This document shows positions 1 through 8,157 of a stretch of 59,799 nucleotides of DNA, in pieces. The DNA is from HGM04593 sp045613945 (GTDB taxonomy: Bacteria; Bacteroidota; Bacteroidia; Bacteroidales; Bacteroidaceae): positions 1 to 59,799 of the forward strand of contig JAZLBZ010000021.1 of NCBI GenBank assembly GCA_045613945.1, read 5' to 3'. A program made the translations under genes and the position numbers. Positions within the stretch are counted from its first letter, which is position 1, and the number at the start of each line of letters is the position of its first letter. The notes below the pieces were generated by a model. The model was not told where the DNA came from and made no database searches. It saw only the letters and a program-made list of their open reading frames with translations.

Positions 1-513
1 GTTAAAGAGGTCGCTTTCGAAAATTACATTGCAATTCACCCACATCTCCTTGGCCGGGATTATTGTGTAGTGAGAAAAAGGAGAGCCTTTAACGTAGGTT
101 CTCTTGATTTCCATCTGTATGCAGTCGTATGTGATGGTGCACACCTGCTTCATCACATCCTTGCGTTTGAAGTAGAGCGAATTGTTGTACACATCATCTT
201 CAAAAGGAATCTCGGCGGTATCCATTTTCAGTAGTTCCGGGTCGGCGCCCTTTTTTTTCAGCGCAGCACGCAGTCCCTGTTCGGTGAACTGCATTCTGCC
301 GTCGTTGAAGGATACTATGGGGTTAGGCTCGTTCTTGAACTTGTACGATTCTCCAAGATAGAATCTAAGGTACTTGCATTCAAGTCTTTTGTTAACCTCT
401 CTCTTTATCTCATCAAGGTCGTACCCACGTCCGATGTAAGCATTGTAACGTTCACCAAATGCATCGCGACGCTTCTGTGCGTCACGTTCACTGTGTGCCA
501 ATATCCTTTTCAT
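1..513 (-). CDS. Hypothetical protein, N-terminal 171 residues (cut by window edge), paralogue of the 3257-4867 product
   Basis: Partial gene of unknown function. Translating the minus strand from the ATG at 511-513 gives 171 codons with no stop before the window edge, so the 3' end is missing. The start MKRILAHSERD is a charged, soluble N-terminus without a signal peptide. It resembles the product of 3257-4867: both have a QFTEQGLRAAL / RFSESGLRDAL segment followed by KGAD or EGAD and then an acidic stretch, and later a KGSPFSHY / KDSPFGFY segment. It lies 60 bp downstream of the VWA gene, so the order is paralogue, MoxR, VWA, paralogue. The similarity was aligned by eye; no family name is offered. 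Confidence 0.75.
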   Translation of the reverse strand, partial: MKRILAHSERDAQKRRDAFGERYNAYIGRGYDLDEIKREVNKRLECKYLRFYLGESYKFKNEPNPIVSFNDGRMQFTEQGLRAALKKKGADPELLKMDTAEIPFEDDVYNNSLYFKRKDVMKQVCTITYDCIQMEIKRTYVKGSPFSHYTIIPAKEMWVNCNVIFESDLFN

Positions 514-573
514 CTTTTAAATCTTATGTTCACTAACCTTTCAGTTTTCCGCTTTCCGCTTTCCGCTTGAATC

Positions 574-2187
574 TTATCTCTCCATCTGGCATACACGCCC
601 AGTCTTGCGCAGATTCTCATACCTATTCTTGTAACTGCTCTCATTGTCTATCACCCATAGCAATTTTGTGCGCAGACGCTCCGTGTTGGGGCACGGGGCA
701 CAACCGTCGGTTATTATTATGAGTCCGTCATATTCGGGGTGCTCTACGGCATAGTCAACAGGTGCCTGGAAATCGGTGCCGCCACGACCTTTTACATTCA
801 ATTCTTTAAGGTTCTTCTTGGCATCGGTCAGTTCCAGCGCTTTGCCACATACTTTGGTGTCGAACATAATGATGTCAATCTGTTGAACGCCGTATTTGAA
901 GAACGAGATTATTACATTCAGGTATCGTCCCAAATCCTCGCTGCCCACCGAGCCGCTGGTGTCTATGGCAATGAGCAGGTGCGTGGTAAAGTCGTAACGG
1001 CTGCCCATTTGCTCAAAGCCGAAGCGACGGCTGGGGCGCATACGGGTGAGGCGGCGCTTCTGTGAAATGATGCTTGCACGGAACATGCGCAACACTGCGC
1101 GGTAGTCAATTTTGCCCTCGGCTGCCTTCTTGATGAGTTCAATCATATCTCCCGGTAGGCTTCCCCACGACGAAGAACTCTTTACAATGTCGGTTATCTG
1201 GCGTGCCTGGAACTGGTCTTCCTCCCAAAGATCGGTGTATCCCGATGTGGGCTTGGCATGAGACTCATCTCCTTCATTGCCGTCGACTGTTGATTGTTGA
1301 CTTTTTTCTTTTGTTAGCTCATCCCCTTCGTTGCCCTGGCCTTTATCTGTTGATTGTTGACTTTTGTCTTCTGTCAGCTCATCCCCTTCGTTGCCCAAGG
1401 ACGTAGCCAAACGATACTTTTCATATGCCAGTGGCTGACTTTTGTCTTTTGTCTTTTGTCTGTTGTCTTCTGTTGACTCTTCACCTTGCTGTCCTCCGGA
1501 ATTACCCTTACTGGGTGCATCTCCATCACGATGAGCATCCATCTCGTTCGGCTGTTCGCCTTGACCGCGACCTTGTACTTGCTGTTGCTCACCGTTTCCT
1601 CCTTGTCCTTGCTGCTCGCTTTCTAGCTCGTTTCCGCCCTGTTGTCCGCTTTGACCGCCGTATTGTCCTTGTTGTCGGCCTTGACTGTTTCCTTCTCCTT
1701 GCTGCCGCTTGCTCTCTTGCTGTTGTTCGCTCTCCCGTTCTTGTTGTTGCTTGCTGTCATCTTGGGCTTGCTGTAATTTCTCACGCTGCTCGTTCAGGCG
1801 CATTGCATACCATTCGTAGTTCTGTCTTGTGGGTAGGTCAAAATCTTCGGGGCGTGCAAGGTTTGCCCACGCAAGGTTGTAGGCCGGCGAAATGACAAGG
1901 TCGCTTGCTTTCTGCAGCACGATGGATGGGCAGCCCATCGGCTGTCGGGCGTATGGGTGCTGCAGCATTATGCGTATAATCTCCACACGCATAAGGGCAT
2001 GCAACATTAAATCGGGCATAGTCTCTATGATGGCCGGGTTATACTCTATGCGCCCTTTGCCCGAGCGCAGCGGGCAAAGCATATTGGCATTCATCACAAG
2101 ACTATGGCTGCAATATACTGTGAAGAACACCGGTTCGGTAAGGAACCACTGTTCTATCTCCTTCTGTATGCGTTCGCGTGCTGTCAT
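574..2187 (-). CDS. VWA-domain protein with long Gln/Gly-rich linker, partner of the adjacent MoxR ATPase
   Basis: A 537-residue cytoplasmic protein. The N-terminal 135 residues resemble the metallopeptidase-like region of DUF2201/VWA-like proteins. A low-complexity Gln/Gly/Glu/Ser linker spans roughly residues 140-320, and a C-terminal von Willebrand A domain follows. The MIDAS motif is intact: DTSGS at about 409-413, the Thr in GGTD near 471 and TDG near 493. Such proteins typically work with a MoxR AAA+ ATPase as a chaperone or chelatase-like pair. The ATG overlaps the stop of the MoxR gene (ATGA, 2184-2187), indicating translational coupling. The linker contains 60-bp tandem repeats. The client of this pair is unknown. 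Confidence 0.85.
   Translation of the reverse strand: MTARERIQKEIEQWFLTEPVFFTVYCSHSLVMNANMLCPLRSGKGRIEYNPAIIETMPDLMLHALMRVEIIRIMLQHPYARQPMGCPSIVLQKASDLVISPAYNLAWANLARPEDFDLPTRQNYEWYAMRLNEQREKLQQAQDDSKQQQERESEQQQESKRQQGEGNSQGRQQGQYGGQSGQQGGNELESEQQGQGGNGEQQQVQGRGQGEQPNEMDAHRDGDAPSKGNSGGQQGEESTEDNRQKTKDKSQPLAYEKYRLATSLGNEGDELTEDKSQQSTDKGQGNEGDELTKEKSQQSTVDGNEGDESHAKPTSGYTDLWEEDQFQARQITDIVKSSSSWGSLPGDMIELIKKAAEGKIDYRAVLRMFRASIISQKRRLTRMRPSRRFGFEQMGSRYDFTTHLLIAIDTSGSVGSEDLGRYLNVIISFFKYGVQQIDIIMFDTKVCGKALELTDAKKNLKELNVKGRGGTDFQAPVDYAVEHPEYDGLIIITDGCAPCPNTERLRTKLLWVIDNESSYKNRYENLRKTGRVCQMER
1263..1396. repeat. 60-bp-period tandem repeat inside the VWA linker
   Basis: Positions 1287-1336 and 1347-1396 match almost perfectly at a period of 60 bp, and 1263-1281 holds a partial third copy. 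In protein this gives repeats of the type GNEGDELTEDKSQQST. A neighbouring CTTTTGT-rich stretch (about 1438-1470) is also slippage-prone. Sixty bp is a whole number of codons, so copy-number change would keep the frame. Confidence 0.8.
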
Positions 2188-3248
2188 AAAGTGCTGATGA
2201 ATTGCAGTACTTTCTTATAGGTTGTAGGCATTTCTTTGTTTATGAAAACCAGCATTTTCTTGTAATTTGTGCCGTCGATTAGCGACACAAAGTGCGCGTA
2301 GGCCTCGCGGTTGCCCTTGTGCAGGTAGTCGTGGTAGGCTTTCAGGTTGTCGGCTGTTGTTGCTGTCTCTAGCGATTCGGCCTTGCCGGTCTCGAAGAAA
2401 CGTGCCAGCGCATCGTTGAGCAACGAGAACTGGTGCAGCTCGTACTTGTCGAGTTCTTTCTTCACAGCCTTGAAGTTGGCAAGCAGTTCTGCGGGTGTAA
2501 CATCCTCTTTACGGAACGACTGGAACAGCATTGCTGCTGCGTGTACACCCACAATGCCTGCCACAATCTTCTGGTGCACAGGCGCAGGTTTGGGCACATT
2601 TTCCATGAGGCGCGCAACCTTCTCCCAGGCACGGCGGTCGGGGTCTTTCTCAAGGCCCTGCTCCTCTTTTGTGTCGCTGCTGCGGTCGAGCATTTCGGGG
2701 TTGGCGCTTATGAACTGTATAATGCGCTTGTCAAGCCCCGCGCTCTCGGCCCAAAGCAACCACTCGTCGGCCGATGGGCGGAATGTGTAGATGTTGAAAC
2801 GCGACACCAATGCCGGGTCGAGGTCGGTGAGCTGGTACTCGTCGCCATCGTTGCCTGCCGAAATTATGCGGCTTCCCTCGGGCAGGGGCCGTCCGGCGAG
2901 CTTGCGGTTGAGCACAAGGTCCATCACTGTCTGCAGAATCTCGGGGCGGGCACGGTTAAGTTCGTCGAGGAACAGCACGATGGGCTTGCCGTCGATGGGG
3001 AACCAATAGGGTGGCATAAAGGTTGTCTTGCCCGTTGCCTCGTCCTTTGTGGGCAGGCCAAGCAGGTCGCCCGGGTCGCTCATCTGGCCCAGAAACAAAG
3101 TCTTGACAGGCATTCCCTTGCTCTCGAAATATTTTGTCAAAATCTGCGACTTACCAATGCCGTGACGGCCTGTAAGCATTATATTCTGCCACGATGGTGT
3201 TACCTCGAGCAGTGTCATAAGTTCTTTGCTGTTTATTGCTATTGCCAT
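2184..3248 (-). CDS. MoxR-family AAA+ ATPase
   Basis: A 354-residue AAA+ ATPase. The Walker A motif GRHGIGKS is at residues 27-34, followed by a DLLGLP pore-type segment near 61-66. Walker B is IVLFLDEL at 90-97, and a sensor region follows (SAGNDGDEY, then LDPALVSRF with the arginine finger). This is the architecture of MoxR-type ATPases, which remodel or activate client proteins together with VWA-domain partners. The next gene encodes such a partner and overlaps by 4 nt; the upstream gene ends 8 nt away. All are on the minus strand and probably form one transcript. The client is not identifiable from sequence. Confidence 0.9.
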   Translation of the reverse strand: MAIAINSKELMTLLEVTPSWQNIMLTGRHGIGKSQILTKYFESKGMPVKTLFLGQMSDPGDLLGLPTKDEATGKTTFMPPYWFPIDGKPIVLFLDELNRARPEILQTVMDLVLNRKLAGRPLPEGSRIISAGNDGDEYQLTDLDPALVSRFNIYTFRPSADEWLLWAESAGLDKRIIQFISANPEMLDRSSDTKEEQGLEKDPDRRAWEKVARLMENVPKPAPVHQKIVAGIVGVHAAAMLFQSFRKEDVTPAELLANFKAVKKELDKYELHQFSLLNDALARFFETGKAESLETATTADNLKAYHDYLHKGNREAYAHFVSLIDGTNYKKMLVFINKEMPTTYKKVLQFISTL

Positions 3249-3256
3249 GGTTTATA

Positions 3257-4867
3257 TTATAATTTTTCATCAATAAAATCTACAGTAGGGAAAGTGTCGT
3301 CGGAACCGTGTCTTGCAAAAGAGCGTACATCCTGCTCCCATCTATCTCGATGCAGGGGATGCAGCCAACTATTTGCCTTAATCCACACCTGTTCATCCGT
3401 TGTTTCAGGGTTGGCGCTGTACACATGGCTGCACTCGGCATTAACCCATTTCTCTTTGATTAATTCGTCTCCGTAGATTAAAGGAACAAAACTTTTAATC
3501 TCTCTTGCGGTGAAATTAAAGGAGGTGTCGCCTGTTACCGCAATTATACGGGAAACTGCATCTTGATTATTCATCAGGTTCCCGGTACTCCATCGCAAAT
3601 ATTTCATCAACTTGCCCACGGGCTTTCCTGTATGTTGTGCAGACAGTGCCGCAAGGTGCTGCGCAATCTTGTTGTACTCTTCATTCTGCCGGCACATCAG
3701 ATTGTCATAAATCTGCAAAGCCTTTACAATATATTCATCGACACGGCGATTGATTGTCGGCATATGTCTAAGAAATTTCACGACGGCACTCATCGGCGTC
3801 AATGTAGAAATGTCTATGTTGAAATTGTCGTAGCCGGCATTGGGCGAGAATATACCGTCCTGCCAATCGTGGTTTTTAATGCAGCAACTATAACCCTGTT
3901 TAGTGAGAACTGTTGCGTGTTTGGTAAGCGATACGTCAACATCCTGCATCCCGGCTTCCTCTAAATGTGGGCGCAGACGATTCTCCACCCAAGATTCTTT
4001 GTTGATGCAATTGATGAAGTTGTACAAGGTATCATTTTGAGTCATTATACTCTGTTCAGTGGCGATAGAAAAATACTTCTTTACCGCTGTTTTATAAGGG
4101 CGCAACACTTGGTCAATCACCTGGTTTATAGTATAGCCTTTTGCAATGTACTCCTCGATTTTCTTTGCCAGTTTATTGTCGTCCCAAAGGGTGAAGTCGA
4201 TACTGTCGTCGGCAACAACAGCCTCCATCGTGCGCAAGCGCAGTTTCTTGGCGTGGTAGTTGAGTTCCTCGTCGCGGAGTTCCATTTCGGCAGCAATCTC
4301 CATAAGCAATGTCGCAACAGAGAGCATATTGAACTCTGTCTCTTGCAGCAGCATGGCATACCTCGTTAGCTGCTCGCCAAAGTGCAGGCCATAGAACCCG
4401 AAAGGAGAGTCTTTTGTGCAATAGCGGTTGATGGTCATTGTGGCTTGCCCTAAAGTGATGCGCACCGTGTCGACATCGGTGAGCCTTGTACTTATCTTCT
4501 TGAAAAACCGCTCATCTTCATCCGGGAAAAATTCCGGCCGTCGCAGGTTGGCTGCCGTAATATCCTGATGGGTCGTTTCCATTCTGAAACTTTTGAGGTC
4601 GGCCCCTTCGGCTTCCAATGCATCACGCAAACCGCTCTCCGAGAAACGGAACAGCATCTGTTCCCATAATGCAATGGGGTTCTGTTTTGTGTAATGCGAT
4701 TCTATGTAGTCGTGATAAGCGTAATGATTCAACAGGGTATGCACGGTTTTGCGTATATCCTCCAGCTGCGCATGCTTATCGGCAAAACGCCTGGCGGCCG
4801 CCGCCCACGCCTTGCGCCGTTTGTCGGCTTTTTCTTTCCAGTAGTCGTTGAAACTCATTTCAATCAT
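3257..4867 (-). CDS. Hypothetical protein of the MoxR/VWA cluster, paralogue of the left-edge gene
   Basis: A 536-residue soluble protein without recognisable catalytic motifs, rich in charged and aromatic residues. A basic helical N-terminus (KADKRRKAWAAAARRF) is followed by a segment shared with the partial gene at 1-513. It begins the run that continues into MoxR (8 nt gap) and VWA, and starts 50 nt after nadB, so it may be co-transcribed from upstream. ATGs at 4867 and 4858 are both possible starts; the longer is reported. The function is unknown. Flanking a MoxR/VWA pair with two paralogues suggests they are clients or adaptors of the pair, which is inference. Confidence 0.75.
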   Translation of the reverse strand: MIEMSFNDYWKEKADKRRKAWAAAARRFADKHAQLEDIRKTVHTLLNHYAYHDYIESHYTKQNPIALWEQMLFRFSESGLRDALEAEGADLKSFRMETTHQDITAANLRRPEFFPDEDERFFKKISTRLTDVDTVRITLGQATMTINRYCTKDSPFGFYGLHFGEQLTRYAMLLQETEFNMLSVATLLMEIAAEMELRDEELNYHAKKLRLRTMEAVVADDSIDFTLWDDNKLAKKIEEYIAKGYTINQVIDQVLRPYKTAVKKYFSIATEQSIMTQNDTLYNFINCINKESWVENRLRPHLEEAGMQDVDVSLTKHATVLTKQGYSCCIKNHDWQDGIFSPNAGYDNFNIDISTLTPMSAVVKFLRHMPTINRRVDEYIVKALQIYDNLMCRQNEEYNKIAQHLAALSAQHTGKPVGKLMKYLRWSTGNLMNNQDAVSRIIAVTGDTSFNFTAREIKSFVPLIYGDELIKEKWVNAECSHVYSANPETTDEQVWIKANSWLHPLHRDRWEQDVRSFARHGSDDTFPTVDFIDEKL

Positions 4868-4916
4868 TATCCAAGCACGCGTGGGTACTTGGTCTGTTGT
4901 ATTATACCGTTGTTTC

Positions 4917-6494
4917 TTACTTTTCGGTTTCTTGTTTGGGATAGTCGATGTTGTAGTGCAGGCCTCGGCTCTCCTTGCGCTCCATTGCCTGGCGCATGAT
5001 GAGGTAGCCCACGTTGATGATGTTGCGAAGTTCGCACAACTCGCGGCTCACGACGCTCTGCTTGAAGAGTTCCTCGGTCTCCTCGTACAAGAGGTCGAGG
5101 CGGTTCCAGGCGCGTTTCAGTCGCAGGTTGGTGCGCACGATGCCCACGTATGTACTCATAATCTGCTGCACCTCTTTGGCGTCCTGTGAAATGAGCACCA
5201 TCTCCTCGTACATTGTTGTGCCCTCGTCGTTCCACTCTGGTATTTCCTCTTTGTAGCAGTACTCCTCAAAGTGTGCCAGCGAGTGCTTGGCTGCTGCATC
5301 GGCATAGACAACGGCCTCAATCAATGAGTTACTTGCCAGGCGGTTACCGCCATGAAGGCCGGTGCATGAGCATTCGCCAACGGCGTAAAGGCGATGGATG
5401 CTTGATGCCGCGTTCAGGTCGACCTTGATGCCGCCGCAAAGATAGTGCGCTGCGGGTGCAACTGGAATATAATCCTTTGTTATGTCAATGCCAAGAGAGA
5501 GGCATTTCTCGTAGATATTCGGGAAGTGGCGTTTTGTCTCCTCGGGGTCCTTGTGGGTTACATCGAGATAGACATGGTCGTCGCCACGATGTTTCATCTC
5601 GTTGTCGATGGCACGTGCCACAATGTCGCGCGGTGCAAGTGAAAGGCGTGGGTCATATTTGTGCATAAACTCCTTGCCATCCTTAGTTCGCAGTATGCCG
5701 CCATATCCTCGCATGGCCTCGGTGATGAGGAACGATGGACGGTCGCCCGGGTTGTAGAGTGCTGTGGGGTGGAACTGTATGAACTCCATGTCCTTAACCG
5801 TTCCCTTTGCGCGGTATACCATTGCAATGCCGTCTCCCGTTGCAACAAGCGGGTTGGTGGTTGTCTTGTAGACTGCGCCGCAGCCGCCGGTTGCCATGAG
5901 TGTAATCTTGCTAAGGAAGGTGTGCACCTCGTTTGTGGCAATGTCAAGGACGTATGCGCCGTAGCACTCGATGTCGGGTGTTTGGCGTGTAACCTCAACG
6001 CCCAGGTGGTGCTGTGTGAGAATCTCAATGGCAAAATGGTGGTCAAAAATGGTGATGTTGGGGTGCTTGCGCACTGCCTTGATGAGCGACTGTTGAATCT
6101 CTGCGCCTGTGTTGTCGGCGTGGTGCAGAATGCGGAACTCGGAGTGGCCTCCCTCGCGGTGAAGGTCGAACTCGCCGTTCTCGTTGCGGTCGAACTCCAC
6201 GCCCCAGTCAATGAGTGCCTGAATCTGTGAAGGCGCCTCGCGCACCACTTTCTCAACGGCTGCACGGTCGCTTATCCAGTCGCCGGCAATCATTGTGTCT
6301 TCTATGTGCTTGTCGAAATTGTCGACCAATTTGTTGGTAACCGACGCAATGCCGCCTTGCGCAAAGAAGGTGTTTGCATCCTCTAATGTTGTCTTGCACA
6401 CGAGTGCAACCTTGCCCTTGTGGGCAACCTTGAGAGCGTAACTCATCCCGGCAATACCGGAACCGATAACTAAAAAATCAAATTTCTTGACCAT
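4917..6494 (-). CDS. nadB: L-aspartate oxidase NadB
   Basis: A 525-residue flavoprotein that oxidises L-aspartate to iminoaspartate, the first step of de novo NAD synthesis; fumarate can serve as acceptor in anaerobes. The N-terminal FAD dinucleotide fold is clear (LVIGSGIAGMS, residues 9-19). The fumarate reductase/succinate dehydrogenase-type features follow: FFAQGGIA, the RGYGGILRT segment, and HYLCGGIKVD with the conserved HxxxGGI near 360. The C-terminal helical domain is complete and total length is normal. The start MVKKFDFLVIG places the FAD motif at the usual distance. No nadA or nadC is in the window. A 106-bp non-coding gap separates it from queG. Confidence 0.95.
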   Translation of the reverse strand: MVKKFDFLVIGSGIAGMSYALKVAHKGKVALVCKTTLEDANTFFAQGGIASVTNKLVDNFDKHIEDTMIAGDWISDRAAVEKVVREAPSQIQALIDWGVEFDRNENGEFDLHREGGHSEFRILHHADNTGAEIQQSLIKAVRKHPNITIFDHHFAIEILTQHHLGVEVTRQTPDIECYGAYVLDIATNEVHTFLSKITLMATGGCGAVYKTTTNPLVATGDGIAMVYRAKGTVKDMEFIQFHPTALYNPGDRPSFLITEAMRGYGGILRTKDGKEFMHKYDPRLSLAPRDIVARAIDNEMKHRGDDHVYLDVTHKDPEETKRHFPNIYEKCLSLGIDITKDYIPVAPAAHYLCGGIKVDLNAASSIHRLYAVGECSCTGLHGGNRLASNSLIEAVVYADAAAKHSLAHFEEYCYKEEIPEWNDEGTTMYEEMVLISQDAKEVQQIMSTYVGIVRTNLRLKRAWNRLDLLYEETEELFKQSVVSRELCELRNIINVGYLIMRQAMERKESRGLHYNIDYPKQETEK

Positions 6495-6600
6495 ATTACC
6501 TTGTGTTTCTTTTGGGGCGAAACGGGCTTCAGTCCTTTTTACTCCTTTGGAGCGTAAAAATACAAAAAAATGACAAGTAGTCTAACTTTCTACAAAAAAA

Positions 6601-7536
6601 TTATTGTTGTGAACCTTTTTTGCTGCTTGTTTCCAGTGCTGTGATATTGCGCATCAGCTGTTCATATCCGCAGCGCTCCACTGCGCTATTGGCAAACAGC
6701 GTGTCATACTCTTCTTTTGTCAGTGTGTTCCACTGCTCCCTTGTCATCTGCAACAGAGCATCGGCCGGCTGCAACTCGGCGGTCGTGTTTGGTGTTGCAA
6801 AGCGGTTGTGGGGGCACACAGCCTGGCAACGGTCGCAGCCATAAAAGCAATTTCCCATCTTTTCACCGATGTTTTCGGGCAGGCTGTCGCGGTGTTCTAT
6901 TGTTAGGTACGACAGACATTTGCGTGCATCAAGCCCATTCTCGCTCAACGCTTTGCCGGGGCAGGCGTCGATGCACTTGCTGCAGTTGCCACAAAGGTTG
7001 CGCTCGCAGGGTGCGTCGTAGCATAGTTCAATATCTACAAGCAGTTCTCCCAAAAAGAAACTTGAGCCTTTGCCTGGGATTATGAGTTGGCGGTTGCGTC
7101 CAATGTAGCCTATGCCGGCTTTAACGGCCCAGTAACGTTCGAGTACGGGGGCCGAATCACAGAATGCGCGTCCCTTTGCTGTGCAAACATTGTTTATGCT
7201 CTGTAATAAAAGGAAAAGACGGTCCTTGACAATCTTGTGATAGTCCTTGCCTTGTGCATAGGCGGCAATGCCCTCGATCGTTTGCCCGGGGGTGTAGTTC
7301 ATTGCTACCGTAATGATGCTCTTGCACCCATCTACAAGCAGGGTGGGGTCAAATCTTTTTTCACAGTTGCGTTCAAGATAGCCCATTGTGGCATGGTTTC
7401 CTTGCTTAATCCAACTATTGTATCTCTCTGCAGTTTCATTCTGTACTGGCTCGGCTTTGGCTATTCCACAAATGTCAAATCCGAGACGTTGTGCCTCGGA
7501 TTTGATGAATATGGTCAAATCTTCCTTTTTCATCAT
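6601..7536 (-). CDS. queG: Epoxyqueuosine reductase QueG
   Basis: A 311-residue iron-sulfur, cobalamin-dependent enzyme that reduces epoxyqueuosine to queuosine in tRNA. Two ferredoxin-like 4Fe-4S clusters are visible: Cys at about 182, 185, 188 and 192, and a second set CYGCDRCQAVCP-like at 230-241. The CDSAPVLER segment with the probable catalytic Asp127 is present. The product has the usual length or slightly less. Its start overlaps the stop of the polysaccharide deacetylase gene (ATGA-type junction at 7533-7536), implying coupling. queA, the preceding enzyme of the pathway, is at 58501-59559. A cob(I)alamin adenosyltransferase gene is also in the window. Confidence 0.95.
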   Translation of the reverse strand: MMKKEDLTIFIKSEAQRLGFDICGIAKAEPVQNETAERYNSWIKQGNHATMGYLERNCEKRFDPTLLVDGCKSIITVAMNYTPGQTIEGIAAYAQGKDYHKIVKDRLFLLLQSINNVCTAKGRAFCDSAPVLERYWAVKAGIGYIGRNRQLIIPGKGSSFFLGELLVDIELCYDAPCERNLCGNCSKCIDACPGKALSENGLDARKCLSYLTIEHRDSLPENIGEKMGNCFYGCDRCQAVCPHNRFATPNTTAELQPADALLQMTREQWNTLTKEEYDTLFANSAVERCGYEQLMRNITALETSSKKGSQQ

Positions 7537-8144
7537 TCAAAAACCTTGAAACTGTATCCCTGCTCAAGCAACCACTCGATAGCGCGTGGCAGTGCGTACT
7601 TGAGATTTTCCTCAGAACGCAGTGAGTCGTGGAATGTGATGATTGAGCCGTTGCGTACGTACTTTTTTACAATGGCAAGTACATCCTCGCCTTGCAGGCG
7701 GCGGCTGTAGTCGCGTGTTACAAGGTCCCACATTATAAACTGGTAGGTTTTGCTCAGTTCCTTGTATTGGCTGCGTCGTAACAGTCCGTGTGGCGGGCGG
7801 AAAAGGTTGCTGTGTATAAGGCTGTTGGCCTTTTCTACATTCTCGATATACTCTTTCTTGTCTGTAAATAGTCCTTTCAGGTGGTTGAAGGTGTGGTTCC
7901 CGACCCTGTGCCCGTTTTCTACTACCAACGAGTACTCCTGTGGATGCTTGCGCACATTGTCTCCAACCATAAAAAAGGTTGCCTTTATGTTGTATTTGCC
8001 GAGCAGGTCAACGACCCAGGGAGTGATGACGGGTATCGGTCCATCGTCAAAAGTGAGATAGACCACCTTCTCGTTGGGGTTCATGCGCCACAAGGCCTTG
8101 GGGAAAAGCCTGCGTACAAAACCGGGCACTTGCTCTATAAACAT
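7533..8144 (-). CDS. Polysaccharide deacetylase (NodB-homology) family protein
   Basis: A 203-residue protein with a complete NodB-homology domain (carbohydrate esterase 4). Motif 1 TFDDGP is at residues 31-36 and the metal-binding motif 2 HTFNH at 84-88. The LFRPPHG motif 3 follows near 115, and the fold ends with a late HD segment (TFHDS). Such enzymes remove acetyl groups from N-acetylglucosamine-containing polymers such as peptidoglycan or surface glycans. There is no obvious signal peptide, so location is uncertain. It sits between the DUF2723 gene (13 nt upstream) and queG (overlapping), probably in one operon. Confidence 0.92.
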   Translation of the reverse strand: MFIEQVPGFVRRLFPKALWRMNPNEKVVYLTFDDGPIPVITPWVVDLLGKYNIKATFFMVGDNVRKHPQEYSLVVENGHRVGNHTFNHLKGLFTDKKEYIENVEKANSLIHSNLFRPPHGLLRRSQYKELSKTYQFIMWDLVTRDYSRRLQGEDVLAIVKKYVRNGSIITFHDSLRSEENLKYALPRAIEWLLEQGYSFKVFE

Positions 8145-8157
8145 TCTTTTTTGCAGC

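Noticed and set aside
2433..3476. Long plus-strand open frame opposite the MoxR gene (347 codons)
   Set aside because: It lies antisense to a gene with intact Walker motifs and has a shadow-type composition. The same applies to other plus-strand frames across 574-59799 except 14413-14718.
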